64,000 nt of DNA, taken from assembly GCA_024362935.1 (NCBI GenBank), contig JANCRA010000014.1, positions 7,643,258 to 7,707,257 on the forward strand, read 5' to 3'. The notes under the pieces were generated by a model. It saw only the letters and a program-made list of their open reading frames with translations. It had not been told where the DNA came from and ran no database searches. A program made the position numbers and the translations under genes. This DNA is from Setophaga petechia. Its lineage: Eukaryota > Chordata > Aves > Passeriformes > Parulidae. Below, piece after piece: positions 1 to 14,600 of the stretch. Position 1 is the stretch's first letter. The number at the start of each line of letters is the position of its first letter.

Positions 1-3000
1 ACATTCAAGTTTCCTTAGTGCAACACAGTAGCTTTAAGGAAAGACCATGGCCAACACTTCTCTCAACAAAGCAAGGTAACAATATGCAACCAGACCAAAT
101 TTATTATTTTAACTCAGCCTACAGTGAAGGAATAGGTAAGGAAATGGAGACATGTATGGCAGCACACCTCCTTCCTATCCCCAGTTTACTACAGTTACCA
201 CTCTCCACAAGGTATTTGCAAGGAGCCTGGCCAACGTCAACTGTACAAAAAAGGAACTGAGGAGAAGCGTCTGGAGCCCTACTGTTCTCAGGTCTTCAGA
301 GCAGCTCACTGGAGTCCCACCAAGCTCATTCATGCCTTCCCAGTCTAGCTCAGCACAAAAGCCACAGCCAGGTTTTGGGAAAGCTGCCAAAATCTGAGTC
401 TCTTCACACATGGAAGCTCCTTCTTTTGGACTGATGGTCTCAAGAAAGACAATCCAGCTGGCTTCCAGTGCCAGACAGCAAAGCATGGCCATCCCTGTTT
501 AATTTATACCCCTTAACTTGACTGTTTCCTCATCCTTCAGGGAGGTCTGGGAAATGCATGGTCTATAGCCCAAATGCCAAGGAAGCACCAACTGTTTTAA
601 AGATTACTTCACCTCCTTAAATCTTGCTGTGAAAGGATTCATCCCTGCAGGAAGAGTCAATATGTGTGAGACAGAAGGGGAATTCTCATTCAAATTTCCC
701 TCCTGAAAGCATTTCAAACCTTCACAACAACAAGGCAAATATGGCAGGACAAAGGTCTTCTTGTACCCGTTAAGGCCAGGCAGACACCAGCAGTCCTACC
801 TAATCATTCACAATAGCTGCATTTGCTTCAAGCAAGGCCAAACCATCCTCATTCACATTCAGTCCCTACTTCATCCCAATAAAGCCAGTCACAGCTTAGC
901 CACTCATAGCTACAGGACAAGTCTTCCAGTGCCAGGACAGCTGGAAAAGCCTCTTCTCATTTGTGGAAGGGGCAACAATCACACTGCTGTGTCAGGTTTC
1001 AACAAGGACTCATCTGCCTCCATCACCAAAGCTGTCCCAAGACCACAGGAGAGGTCCTGGCTATGCTGGCACTTCCTCCCAGGCCCAAAGAAATAGATTA
1101 AGTGCAGCAGTGTTTCTAAGAACCTCCAACTACTTGTGTAATAGAGCAATGTTTGTTGTCATCTTCCTCATCTCCTATAAAGTTCTGACCAGCTACAAAT
1201 ATTTCAGCTTTCCTGGTTAATGCCTGCTCAGAGCCCTCCAAAAGCATTTTAACCTTCTCTAGCTCTCAGTGCAGCTAGTAAGAAGACCATGTTCTGGGAC
1301 ATACAGAAGAAAATAGAAGTAGTTTGTCACTTGCAACACCATGAAGCCTTACTTCAGCCCACTTGGACAGCCTCTTCACAGCAAAACTCTCTTGAACACA
1401 AAGGTGTTTTACACTCCTGCTTTGAGCTGCCTTCTGCTCACCTGGGGACATGGGCACAAAACCAGCCAGAGTTGGACATGCACAGTTACACCAGGCACAG
1501 CTCTTCCTGTCACTCACTGAACAGAGGTGTCATATATTCCAGAAATTCACATTCACAGAAATACAATTTTAGTCAATACTGAAAAGTGTAGCAACATCTC
1601 ACAGGAGAGCATAATTTCTTGTTAAGGAACCAAAAAGAATCAGCAAACATAGAAATATCCTCAGCATCATCCAGAACAGGGCAGAGACAATGATTTACAG
1701 CTTCCTGAAGTCTGAGACAACTGGAGCCACTATCTTAGCTCCTCCAGCAATTCCCACTGCAGAACAATATGGATTGGGTGACACTCAGATAACAAGAACA
1801 AAGTCAGGCTAGGATATGCCTAGAGAAGCCAAAAGAGAGGCACTGGTGGGGGAAACCTTCCTTCCAGCAGCAGCAGGCCAGAGTTCATTCTCACTGCTGG
1901 TTTTGGGAGGTATGGTCTCAGGCAGACACAGCAGAGAACCCTCACAGAGAAGAGGGGAGAGCCAGCCCTCAGAAGATAAATCCTGACACAGTCACCCATG
2001 GGTAGCTATGGAGCAGAATCAAGCAGGAGTAGAACACAAGTACTTTGACAATATATGTTTTCTCCTTCTGGCATTACTTAACTCTGATAAATGAGATATG
2101 CAAGAAAGACTGCAGTGGCCCACTGAATATTTGGAAAGGTTGTTTTAGCATGGGAGCACATGAAATGCATGAGCTCTCATCATATGGGGCATTTACAATT
2201 TGGCCTCAAGGCACTCAGGCACAGCCCTGCAAGGCAGTGACCCCAAAACAGTTACAGCTTCTACCTCCTCCATTTACTAATCTAATCTAATCATAAAGAC
2301 TCATTGTCCTACAGCAGATAGGTTGGTCTTTTATTGCTTTCTGTTCCAGGATACTAAAAAAACCGTTAACAATACTGCAAGTAGTCACAAAGCATGACTA
2401 ATGATGGAATATTGCATGACCTGAGATTCTCAGGGATCCTCCAAAAGTAAAGCCAAAACTGTAGCTCAAACAGCTGCTCTGCAAGGGATCATGAGGACAG
2501 CCCCCCATGTCACAGCCAACAGACAGCAGTGGGCCAATGCAGGGGTGCACAGCAGGGGTTTTGTCAGGATGGGTTAAGATATTGCCTTGCTCAGGCAGCT
2601 TTAATGCTTTCCAAAACCAGCATTAGACATTAACTCAGACTACTGTGAGCAAGGCCAAAGTTCCTATGTGACTGCATTGGGCAGTTACTCAGATTACTAT
2701 AGAAGCATGAATTTATTTTGGGATGAAAAAGGAAAATTTCCAGTGGGATCAGAGCAGTGCTCTGAACTCGGCATGAATTCCAGAGACAGCTTTAAAAGAT
2801 AATGAAGTTGTTTTGACTATAGTCACTTTAGCATCTAGCACTTCCCTCTTGCAGCTCATTCAGTTCACACACTCAGGGGGTGTTGGGAGAAGTAACTTAG
2901 GGAAAAAGTTTCAGGCTGTTTTACTGCTGCTTCCTTGGGCTTGTGCATAAATACATAGATCCATCTATTTCCCACTGGATAATGTGCTGGTACACAGAGC

Positions 3001-6000
3001 CACTTGTCACACCTCTCTCAAGCTCCAAATGTTAAGCAGCCACGGGGGAAAGCAACACACAGACTTCAAAGCCCAAAAGAGCAGTGGCTGACACTAAGAA
3101 TAGTGCCAACAGCTGAGATGTTTGTATCTGTGGGGTCAGCTTAAGATCATTAGTAAATAACTGCACAGATGTCCTGATCTGGAAAGGAGAGGAATGTTGC
3201 ACATCAGGAAGATCTCAGTGTCTCACTGAGACTTGTCTGAGTAATAGACAATGGATGCGAACAGAGTCAAATCCTTTAATCAGTTTTTCAGCTCATATTA
3301 GAACAGGTCAGATCAGCAGCAGTTCTACCTCTCATCCGCAGCAGAAGCTCAGACAGTCCAGGGAACAGCAAGAGCAGATGCAGTGTGTGACGATCTCTGC
3401 TCAAAGTGTCCTTGCTGGTCTCTTCCTACCTTTGCACACTGTCCTTCCAAGAGTCACACCAATACAAACCATACCTAAGTGCTACATTCGTGAACCTGCC
3501 ACAGAGAAAGCTGAGAATTTCATGGTTGCCACCACAAACCAAGGGCGCTCAGCCAGGAAGTGGGTGCTCTGCTAAACTTAGATCAACAAGACCATTTGAG
3601 AGCAAAGAGTTATAACTTCACAGTACTACAGAGGCTGTGGCAGCCTTTCAAAACCAAGTATCCAGGAATGTTCTCAGCATTAATCTAAATTTAGCTGTAT
3701 CTCCACATGATTTTCACCATCCTCTAGTCTACGTCTCTAGGGATACTGACCTCAGTTTTCCACTGGTATCATCTGTTAACTTACATGCAGTGATACAGTG
3801 TTGGCTGCATTAAAGATAAACGAGAAAAAAAGCTGCAAGAAATACTTTTAATTTTAAGGCTTTGTGAATTTGACTCCTTGAAACATCAGGGAATGTTTTG
3901 AGTACCTTGCAGCCTGGTGCAAGAATCTCTGGTTACCTAAACTTGATGTCTCAAAGTTTGAGAAATACAAGGCTGATATGCAAAACTGAGCCCTAGCACT
4001 CTGCACCATGTTGAACAGACTTGAACCCTAATTAAATTTTAAATATTGACCAAAACCATGTAATCATGCTGCTTTCCCAGGGACCAGCTGCAGAAGTCAA
4101 ATTTGCATAAAGATTTTCTTATCTTACTGGTAAAGCACAAACCCCACAACATTTCATGGATATAAAATAAGAGGAAAGGTTGCACTATTCACATTATCCC
4201 CCAAACTGTCTCCAGCAGCTAAGAAACCTGAATGAGTTTAGAGGCCTAAAAGCCTTTACCTGTTTCTCAGTGAATGTGTAGTCTGGACCCAGCCAATGTG
4301 CAGAACATCTCTGTGCATACTGACCTGATGCCAGCAGAAGCCAAGAAAATTCATCATCCCACCTGACATGCAGTAAACCATAGGAGGTAGACACAAGATT
4401 TAGCTCAGCCTCTAAATATTGTGGTACTTATTCAAAGCTGTACATAAGTGTTTGCTAGACTTCAAACTAGCTTACAGAATGGACCTGGGAGAGGGGACCA
4501 GGATGCCCCCAGGAAGCCTTCAGAAGTAGTGCTCTCGGCCTCCAGACCTTCTCTGGGCTGAACCTGTCAGTCTAGAGAATTGGGTGAGGCAAATCAATGG
4601 AAAGGTAAAAGGAAAACAAAAGCTGTTAAGGTCAAGCATGAAATACCTTGGGAATGGTTTCAGTTGAGGAATGAAGTGTGTTACATGTAAACAGAACTGC
4701 TTAGTGAGTGCACACTCAGCTGAAGGCACTGCACATGGGTTTTCTTCTGGAAAAGCTGCAGTCACACAAATTGATTTGAGCAGCATTAATAACCTCCTAA
4801 TACACACACTCTCTTCCCTTCTTGCTTTATGCCTCTAACAGACATTCTCTTCAAACTGTTCAGGAGAAGACTGTAAGAAGGAGCACGGGGGAAGTACAAG
4901 GACTGTTCCTGCAAACTGCAGATTCACCAGAGAAATTCAGCTTTAAACAAAGCCCAAGAAGATACAGAAATCCACACACTGCCTGTGGATGACACTGCAT
5001 GAGCTTGGACAGGGATGATATCCAGGGGCAATAAATTCTCACCTAATCACCCAGAGCCTGCATGCTAGAGCCCTTTCTCAGACTCTGCAGAGTTTCACTG
5101 AAGACTTCCCTTAGTGACACACAGGCTGAAATCTGGAGCTCATCACTCACCTTTTGGGCATCTTTACTGCCACCAGTAACGTTTTGTTAGCTTTTCTGAT
5201 CACTACCACTGCTCACTGTTTGCCAGGCACTGTGGTAACACACTGTGAAGAACAGTGCTGCTCCATAGCAGAACAGTTAGGTTGTTCCCATTCAAATCCA
5301 CTGGCCAAATTAAATGTTTTTCAGACATCAGAAAACAAAAAAAAAAAAAGGCAGCATTTTAATGTAAGATACAGTGAAACACACCTTCCAAAGATTCCCT
5401 TTCTAATGAGGGCACCCGCAGTCACACCATGACTCCCACAGTCACCACCATGCAACCCAGTCCATCATCACAGACACTGGTTCTGGGAAACCAGTATGAG
5501 ATCACCATCCTTTGGGAATGCAGGTGAGCAGATGCAGCTCTGATGCCACCATCCAGAGGACACAAGTCTCTGATCATTTCCAGACCATTAGCTATGCCCT
5601 CTAATTTTGAATATTGCATAATCCCTCCAAGAACTTGGCTTATCAGTTCAACTTTGCACTCCCTGCAAACACGGAAGCTGTTTGTCAGAAACCTGTGCTG
5701 CTTTGCCAAAACAATCTCTGCCAGAAAAGGCTCTTAAACCTTTTATTGCAGAATCCCCAGCCACTACGGTAATTTTTGCTTCCTAACCTCACTGCCACCA
5801 AGGAACCTGACTGAAATAGTATAATGTAATTTTAAATGCAGCAGCATTAGGAAAGATCCTTCAGACTGTTGGACTTGTCACAATGAACTACACCTAAAGC
5901 ATTTGAAGGTTTTTTCCTTCTGCAGGAAAGGATTTCAAAAGGATGGAGTCATATTTTGTAACCTCCACAGTTATGCCAGGATGCAAACTCCAGTACATTT

Positions 6001-6640
6001 AGAATGAAGATAGGCAACTTCCTACTCCAGAGAAGATTAGTGCTCTTCAGCTTAAGTAGCAATTGAAAAATTTGGCTCCAGAAAAATCACTGCTGCAAAA
6101 TTAAAATTGAATTCAAAGTTGTGCAGAAGAAACTAAATCTATCCAGTGCAGGGGGGAGGCAGAGCAGGACTGGGTCAGGGAGAAGGTAACAGAGGGAAGT
6201 GTCAGTGAAGAAAAGGCACACACAAGGGGAAAAGGTACGTGCAGCCTCATCAAAAACACATCTTGTGACCACAAAAACATACTGAAAGCCAAGTTCCCAG
6301 CTGCATCCTCGGGGCAAAAAAAGAACCTGGTTCCCAGCCCTCACAGGCTGGTAAGATAAAGATAAAAGATGGCCTAGTCTGTCCTCTAGATGACAGGCTT
6401 GATCACAGATTTGAAGATGTATTTAGACCCAGCTTGCCCCTAGCCCTCACTCCCACGGCACACTCAGTGCCCACAGTTGCCAGCAGCTCCCCCACTGGAG
6501 ACAGGACCAAACCCTTTTCTGCCCATCAGTTTGCTGAGAGGGCTCAAGGGGCCCAACAGCTGCCAGGGCCTTGACACTGGTCTGCTGCAAAGCCAGACTG
6601 CCCAGAGCAGGGAAGAGACTGCTGAAGAAATGGGGAGAGG

Positions 6641-6720
6641 AAAAAAAACCAAAACAAACCCCAAACAAAAAACCCACACACAACAAAAACCAACCAAACC
6701 AACCCAAAAAACCCACTAAA
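6641..6720. repeat. A/C-rich low-complexity tract
   Basis: About 80 bases on the plus strand consist almost only of A and C, with repeated AACC, AAAC and CACA words. It is simple low-complexity sequence in ATP6V0D1 intron 2. It keeps several reading frames free of stops, but those frames are compositional artefacts. Confidence 0.85.
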
Positions 6721-7420
6721 CCCCTTTCCCTGCCACTGGAAAAAGACAAAAGCTGACAATCTGATCAGGCTACAGCAGGCTGGAGTCAGGATTCTTTATC
6801 ATAACGTTGCTCCTATCTAAGCCATATTCAGGAACACTGGAAGGAAAGACAGACAGGCCATGGCACTGTGTCAGGCTAACACAAAGAACAAAGCCTGTAC
6901 AGAAAGGCAAGGCAGCACATCACTAAGAAGAACCTAAAACCCACTTCCATCCCACAAGTCAATATGTGCTTGTTGAATTCAGGAAGTGGCTTTTGCTGTT
7001 TCAAGAACACTTAATACCTGTTTGTTGCTGCCCTACAGAACATCACTGCATTCCCCCAGCTGAACAGTCCATTGTTTGTGTTGGAGCAGAGATGTTAACA
7101 GACAATTTGTGCCTATCACTCAGAACCTACACTGCTCGGCTGAAAGACACAGGGAAGCACCAGCAGACTTCCAGCAAGGAGCTGCGTGGCAAGATGCAGA
7201 ACTAGCAGGTGTGTTAGGGAGACTGCAGCAAGCTCAGCTTTCTGCTTGCAGTGGCAGAGGCTGCCAGCTACAGCCACCACTTGAAAAAACAAATTGAGGA
7301 AGTTGGCTGATTTCCCTTATTTTGGTACTAAGAACACAACACTTGCCACAGAAGAGTTCCTGGAGAGAACCAGAGCCAGGAAAGAGGCTGTGTGGTGCCA
7401 GGAGAGGAGCACAACAGGAC

Positions 7421-7435
7421 AAAAAAAAAAAAAAA
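7421..7435. repeat. A15 homopolymer
   Basis: Fifteen consecutive A on the plus strand inside ATP6V0D1 intron 2. A second run of thirteen A lies at 5337-5349. No retrotransposed gene was recognised next to either one. Confidence 0.9.
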
Positions 7436-7489
7436 TCTGTGTCAGCAAGTGACTTGGGGAACAAAGACCTTACTTTGAGGTTGCTGCCT

Positions 7490-7860
7490 AGCCGCGTTTT
7501 GGGGTCAGTTTTGTTCTTGTGCTTTTAAACACTGTCCTTTCTCCTCTGCTCGGACAGAGGTTAACTCCTGCCCACCTCCACAGGTGAACATCCTCACCGC
7601 GCTGGCCGCGCACCTGGGGACAGGAAGCACGGGGCTGGAGTGCCACCTTCCGGCAAGCAACCGGCAGCGCGGCCTCCCCTCCCTGCGCCGGGCACGGACA
7701 CCGCACCCTCTGCTCCAGAGCCCCTGCACTGCCCCCATCGCTGCTTCTCCTTTCCCTGGCCTCACTTACTGCAGGGGCTGCTTCAAAGAGGCGAGTGAAA
7801 TGACACGGTATCACTGCACCTGGGACAAACGGCACGGCTCCTGGCAGGTTGGTGCTGGGG
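7490..7860. other. GC- and CpG-rich intronic patch
   Basis: Within otherwise AT-leaning intron 2, about 370 bases are rich in G, C and CpG (for example the GCGCTGGCCGCGCAC stretch near 7598-7612). Open frames exist on both strands (about 7488-7898), but neither translation resembles a known family. It could be an intronic CpG island, an internal promoter, an enhancer or just a GC-rich region. I assign no gene. Confidence 0.45.
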
Positions 7861-10800
7861 CCAGAGGAGACAAGGACCACAGCTGCTCCCACAATTAGAC
7901 ATTTCCCCAGATCTCAGCAACGTGTCCTGAGTCAGATCAGAGTATCCTCAAAAAACAAGCACAACAGTCACCCGATGATCCACTCACAACCACCTCAAAG
8001 GTTCAGCAGGACATTCAGGAAGGAGAAAGCTTAACTGTTTTTTAAGTGCTTGATCCACCTCCTGGCATCAGCCGTGCACAGCATGGCCACTACCGAGGAG
8101 TTTTAAGAGGCCCCAGTGGGCCCATCTTACGTGAGGTTATCCAGAAGTCCTAAGAAGGCCAAAAAGGTAAATACATACAAAGACATCCAAGCAGCAATGA
8201 GCTTCAAAGCTGAACTAGACATGCTACAAAACATTTCCTTCCAATTTGAGCCAGACACACCTCCTACAATCCCACTCAATTTTAAAAATCTCTGTTTACA
8301 ACTCAGAAGAGGTCTCAGTGAACTCAAGCTTTCCAGCCCTGCTCAAACTTTCCACATCTTTCTGCTATTTTTTATTTCACTTCAGCCTGTATACTATTAG
8401 CACACAGATACATCCAGTTGAGTACAATTTCTTCTTCTGACCACCTGGTGCCTCAATTGCCTTGAGCTGTCTACCAGGAGCAGTCTTTATCATTTCCTGC
8501 TCAAGTCTCATTAACTACCCTGAAAGAATGGAGTGGGAAACAGTTATGTTCAAAAGGCAAAGAAAAATAATCCCCTACCTATGTGTGTGCACCCAGAATG
8601 AAAAATCAAGAGGCAAAGGCTGGTCCCAGTGTCCCCCACGCAGGCAGGATGACACAGTACCTACCTCTGGGTGCACAAGCACAAAATCCCCAGCACCGCC
8701 AACATCCTTTGGCTGAACATTCTTACAGTGCTGCCTCCATACTTGCCTGAGCTAGATGAAACCGCTGGCACAAGTATGTGCTACCAGCTCCAAAGAGGGC
8801 TGCTCTCCACTCCAACTATTTGGGACACACATGGGAAGTTTTACACTGTCAGCAGACAAAACCTCTGGAATTACTGTCCCCTGCTCCAAACCAGGGGACA
8901 GTTTCAGGGAACACAGTCTGAAAGGCAGCCTGAGGAGTAACAGCCTAAGAAGCCTCTTTTCTAATAGGCCTGTCACAAAAATAATAGGTTTATCAAGAGA
9001 AGATACTAAGACCCATTGGGCAAAAGCAATACCCTCTCCAAACTCCTTGTGGTTCACTGTATCTTGTTTTAACCTGCCTGTAGAGTCATTACAAGCCATT
9101 AGAGTTTCTAATACCCTGATAGTGACTCCCACCTTGGACCAGACCTCCTTTGATTGAGGAGGGTAACACCTCCTCTACTTCAACATTACTCCACTGGTGT
9201 GCTGAGTGCAGACCCAGAGGAGACCCCTCCATCAGTGGTGCAGCAGAACCACAACAAAACCCAACTGAACACTTGACCTCCTTGCACAGAAGACTCTACA
9301 AGAGTGCAGACATTCCATATGGAAAAACAACTTTCTCCTGCTTTACCTTTTGCCTTCCTCCAAAGCAAATCCTGTGGGTAAAAAGGAAAATAAGAGAAAA
9401 GAGTGAAGACAACTTGAGGAAGGAACATTCTGTGCTGAACAGAAACAATATATTCAAAAAGAGATTATGCAGTGGCAAGAGACAGAGATATCTGCACAGA
9501 ATCATGTTTTGCTGTAGAGAACTCATCAAAATCAGAATGACAGAAGCAGAACAAGATCAAAGTTAAATCTAGTTGAGGGCAGAACACCAGTTTTAAAAAG
9601 TGATTCCAACAGCTGGTAAGAACCAACCTTTCTGATTCCACAAGATGTCTAAGACCTTCTCCAAAACACAAGGTGGATGTAGACACTGGATGAAGATCAA
9701 CAGGACTGAATTCAAGAGGAACTGCATTTCCATGGCCATCCATAGCCTTCCTACCAAGTGAGGCAGTGTGTAACCAAGGCAGGCCTGGTCTGAGACCATT
9801 CAGCTCATGTTTGGCACACAGTGGTTATTAAAGTGAGATTCAAGCAATAGCAAAGTTTTAAAGTCTGCAAGATACTGCTGTGCTGCCCAAATCATTGCCT
9901 TTAAACAGATATGACAGAAGCATTAGTGATTATTATGATAATTCCATGGAGACGTTTCCATAATCCTGTAACACAGCAAAGGAAAAGCAACAGTGGAGGA
10001 CCACTCACCTAATATTGCCAAGCTCAAACAGCACTGATGCCTTGACAGAAAATTCAAGATGGGCAAAGAGGTGTTTTAAGAGTTAAGTTTGAGAGAGTAG
10101 AAGAGATTGCTCCATACAGCTAAGATGATGAATTAGAAATTGCTTCATACATTGGAAACACTGCTGCAAAATGGAAGTTTAGTAATGTTTTGCTCCATGT
10201 TTAGGTCCAAACATGAAAACTCTAGAAATTTTACTGACAAGCTTATAAGTAAAAACTTTTTCTTAGAAAACAGGAAAGGCTTAGGAGACAGCTTTAACAC
10301 ACCGGCACAGAAAATAACAGATATGAGCCACTGGGTTAGAAAGTGAGATAGCAGTAGCATCCAGACACAGAAAAGAGTGAACACAAAGGCAGGTGGCAGA
10401 GACAGGTGTTTACTCAATATTTGCAAATGCAGGAGATGCCACAGACAGATGAAAATTTAAAATTTTTCCATTAACCACAAAGATCTTCTACATCACCCTG
10501 CATCATTCAAAAACTTGTAGCTGGGAAGCAAGATAACAGACAACTGCCAAAAATGCATGATTAAATATCACTTGCCAGAGCACTTGTGATGAGCCCAGGC
10601 TCACTGCACCAGAGGTGATACATTAACTATTCCACTTGAGAATAGAGTATGATTTCCTTCTCACAAATGCAAGTTAAAGTCACATTCTACCAAACCAGAA
10701 ACTCACTTTTGTCCTTGAGTCATCTCCTTGGTGGTTAGAGGAGACCACTGGCTGTGTAGTTTGCAAGCTAAACTAGAGCTTACAAGAATATAGACTAAGG

Positions 10801-11683
10801 AAGGAAAAAAGTCAATTTTACTTCCATGTTTCAGGTGCAAGCTAGAACAACTAGCATCCCTCTGTCACTAACAATTCCACTTTGTTACTGAACAAACCAG
10901 AGCAGCACACTGGGAAGCAGAGGGTTGTACAAAACCTCTGGGAGAAGATATCTTGAGACTGCTGAGCTATTTCAAGCTTTTCACATCAGCTGAACCTGCT
11001 GTGGAAGCCCCATGTGTTTCCACCAACTGACAGAGACGTGCTGAGGCTGCTGCAGCCCTCTGTTTCCCTGCTGCTCATTTCAGGTCCTGCCTTCCCCTAG
11101 TGCTGGTATTTGCTGGATCCCACTGAGCTGTCCAAGAAAAACAAACCAGTCAAAGGTCAACCTCAAAAGGGAAAAGTTGTTCAATTTTTGGCCAGCTCAA
11201 CTCCCTGAACCAGTTTGTGTGGGGCCAGAGGATGGGGCCAGAGCCCATGGGGTGGGACAGCAGAATCACATCAGCCCTGATGAAGGCTGTCAGTGCCTTA
11301 GAACTAGCAGGCAATTCCTGTAATGCACACACATGGCATATGCCTATGTTTTGCAGCAGGACTACAGTTTTAAAAAACCAAGAAGATTTAACACAAGGGA
11401 CAAAGATAAATGGTACCTCTAAGAGACTCAATCAGTGCTGCAATGGAAGGCAGCCAAGCAGCTGTACCAATGGAGCACAGGCTCAAGGGAACAGAAGCCT
11501 TTAATAACACAGAGATACGATGCTGCTGCTTTGAGACCTCCAGATACAATCACACCCATTTCATTCAAGAAGCTGCATAAAACACAACAGGCACGGGGCT
11601 GAGAGTAGAAAGCTGGTCTGAGAGCTCTTAAGTCTGGAAGAACAGTAGCATTTCAAATGCTGCTCATGACCAGCTGTACTCAC

Positions 11684-14600
11684 GTGATAAAGTCCAGAAA
11701 ACTTGCCAGGGGCTCGTAGGCGTGGTTCCTCATGTGGCGGAACTCCACCACCATCTTCTCCTTCAGCTTGTCATCGATGACGGACACAGTGAGCGGGGAC
11801 GCTTCATTGGCCAGGAAGTTCCCATAGTCTGTGCTCTGGAGGTGCAGTTTCAAGTCTGAAAACGAAAGAAAAATTCCACTCTAGAGGGTTTTGGGCTGGG
11901 TTTGGAGGTTTTTTTCAGCATAGCCAAGAAAGCTGCTGCTCAGCACCTCTCTAGGCACTCTCTTCTCTGAAAGATCACCTAGACAAATCCCATGTGTTAG
12001 GTCATACACTTACACTTGTTCTCAGTTTTATCATGGACAACCCAAATGCAGGAAAAGATCAGTGTTTCACCATATCAGCCTTGCTTCATCTAAAGACAAA
12101 TCTGTGACACCATCTGTGTAACTGAGCACACACACTGGTGCCAGCTCTTCACTCTGCTAGGTCAAGGTGGAAGCTTACTGATTTTCTAGGAGGTACTTGC
12201 TAGAAATCCAGGGGGAGAAAAAAACCAAATAACTTAAGCACTCTCTCTAGCCAAAAGGGTTCTGAGTGCAGGCTCCTCTCAAAAAATCACAACCAAGAAC
12301 CAAACTGCACGCACAGCAAGCCTCCCCAGACACTAGTGATGTGCAGACATTCATAAAGCTTTCAAAACCAGAAAGACAGAAACAGCACCTTAGAAATTAT
12401 AAACCATTTGGTCTTACATTATCAAAGCAGCCCAGCTAATTGTGCTGGTAAATAGAATTCAGGCATTAATAGGAAGAGAGGAGCTAGTGAAGATGAAGGC
12501 CATTTAAATCCACCTCACAGGGTAGGCAATCCCTGCCCAGGATGGAAGAACATGCTCAGAACTCCTCCCTTTCTCCAGTTTCAAGCAGAGGAAACCTTTG
12601 TTTCCTCTCTTACCCCTGCTTGCAGGTCAGGTGCCCAACCAAGCTGCAGTCCTGGCCAACAAGCAACCACAACATGCTGAGTTCTGTCAAGATAAAAGCA
12701 CTGTTTGAGCCAAAAGCATTTAAACGTCTCTGTGGAAAAACTGAATCCAGAACTAAGGCACGTCATACAATCCTACTCCTCAAAGCTCTACTCAATGCAT
12801 TGGTACACAATGTTCATCTCCCTTCAGCTTCACCTCAGAGGGCCAGTTAGGCAAGCAAGCATCCTCCCAGGGATTCAAGACCTTTATGGGGTAAGGAGAG
12901 GAGCTGGAAGAGTTGAGTCAAACCAGATGTGAACACACCATCCAGAGAAAACAAAAGACATTTCTCCCTGGTTTTTCTGAAGCAGCCTTACTGAGGCTGC
13001 CTCTCACTTCCACTGAGCCATACGAGTCCTCAGCATTATGGCACAAACATCCACAGCACCGAGGCCAGAGCAAGCACTCAGCCTGCTTTGAGGAGTTTGA
13101 CCTTTTGACATTACATCCAGCCATGGAGAGCTGGAGAGCTCCTCCTCAGGCTCAACCTGAGCTTGTACAGCTTGATACTGTTCTCGGCCCAAGGGATCAG
13201 GGGTCAAACAGCTTCCAAGCCAACTGACTCTTCTGGGTATTTCCAAGAAGCTCTAGTAAAAATGGTTTTGACCCAGCACTCCATAGTTACAAAGATGTTC
13301 CCACTGCTCAGTGTTACAGAAAACAAATGGAGTTTATAGGGAAGGAAAATAAAGGCCAGAGACTTAAATACCACTCAGTTTATCAGGTGCTCAAGGCCAG
13401 GTTGGATGGGGCTTGGAGCAATCTGGTGTAGTGGAAGGTGTCCCTGCCCATGGAAGGAGGCTTGGAACAAGATGGTCTTTAAAGTCCCTTCAACCCAAAC
13501 CATTCAATAACTCTATGAATCCTGAACTATGTCTTAATGAGTTTTTGTCCCACTTTTTAAAGCTCTTGAATGATGAACATTGGAGTCTGAGTGGAAAATA
13601 AGTTTCTGACAGATCCAGACTTTACTAGTTTGCTTTTAGCAGAAACTGGAGAAAACATGGAACAGATCAATTAATATGTTCAATGAATATGAGAGAAAAG
13701 TTCCTGGTAGGAGCATTATACCCATAAGGTCAGATTGCAAGGGAAGGCACAGGAACTGCAGTAGTTGCATTCATATACCTCCTACTTGCAGTTCCCAGTA
13801 GTTGTGCAGAGCTCTAATGGAAGCTAAGTCTGCCCAAAAAGGCATGTGATGTTGTTTTGCAGCATACAGGACTTTGGAGAGGAAGCAGCTATTGCATATC
13901 CTCCCAGATCTGCCTTCAGTAGGGAAGCTGCCAAAGCTCGTTTCCTCAAGTCCAACACCATCGGTTTGTTTTGTTGTCATCACAACCTGAAGCTCTGCTT
14001 TTGAGGTGGCAAGCAGCTCCTTTGCTATCATGTCACTAGATGTTACAGACTCTGTGACACAAAAAGAAGTTTGCTGTACTTCCAGGAAGTCAGAGCTGCA
14101 CTGTGTCTAGACCAGAGGCACACAGGCTGCACGTTGTGCCTTGCAGGCTCTCCAACAGCTCTGAGCAAGCTCCCATGAGCTGCTTGGCCAGAACATTTTG
14201 CCCTGCTCCATGAAGGGGTTGTGCCCCCAACTCCACAGCACAAGAGCCAGCACATTATGTTGCAACTGGAATAAGGGCCATGTTTATATAACACTTGGAA
14301 TTCATTTTTACAAGGAAGGCCAGCCACAAACTGCAGAACTAAACTTTTCTGAATCCTTTAGCATCCAAGCAGACAAAACGGAACATATTTTCCAAAAATT
14401 GGACAGGAGTTATGAACCCTGACTCAGTGCATCCCACGATGTATCAGTGCTTTACACCAGCCTGTCCTCCTCCAGCTGCTGGGCTAGTCACCAAGCTTCA
14501 GCCAAGAGGGTTTGGGAGCTTTTAATAGGACTATTCACATGTCAAGCTTCTCAGATGAGAGCAAACTAATCCCGTGGTTTCACAAACCTGCTGCCAGAAG

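Larger units (their letters stand above)
1..11683 (-). other. ATP6V0D1: ATP6V0D1 intron 2 (partial, at least 11.7 kb)
   Basis: The stretch left of exon 2 is intronic. No translated segment resembles a protein I recognise, and no ATP6V0D1 exon 3 (expected to begin with a YSYM-like segment) is present. It holds A-runs (5337-5349, 7421-7435), an A/C-rich tract near 6641-6720 and a GC-rich patch near 7490-7860, each listed separately. Otherwise it is unremarkable unique-looking sequence. Confidence 0.85.

Noticed and set aside
7488..7898. Frames of 134 (minus) and 104 (plus) codons in the intronic CpG-rich patch
   Set aside because: Opposite strands are open over the same bases, as GC-rich DNA tends to be. 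Neither translation resembles a known protein or an ATP6V0D1 exon.
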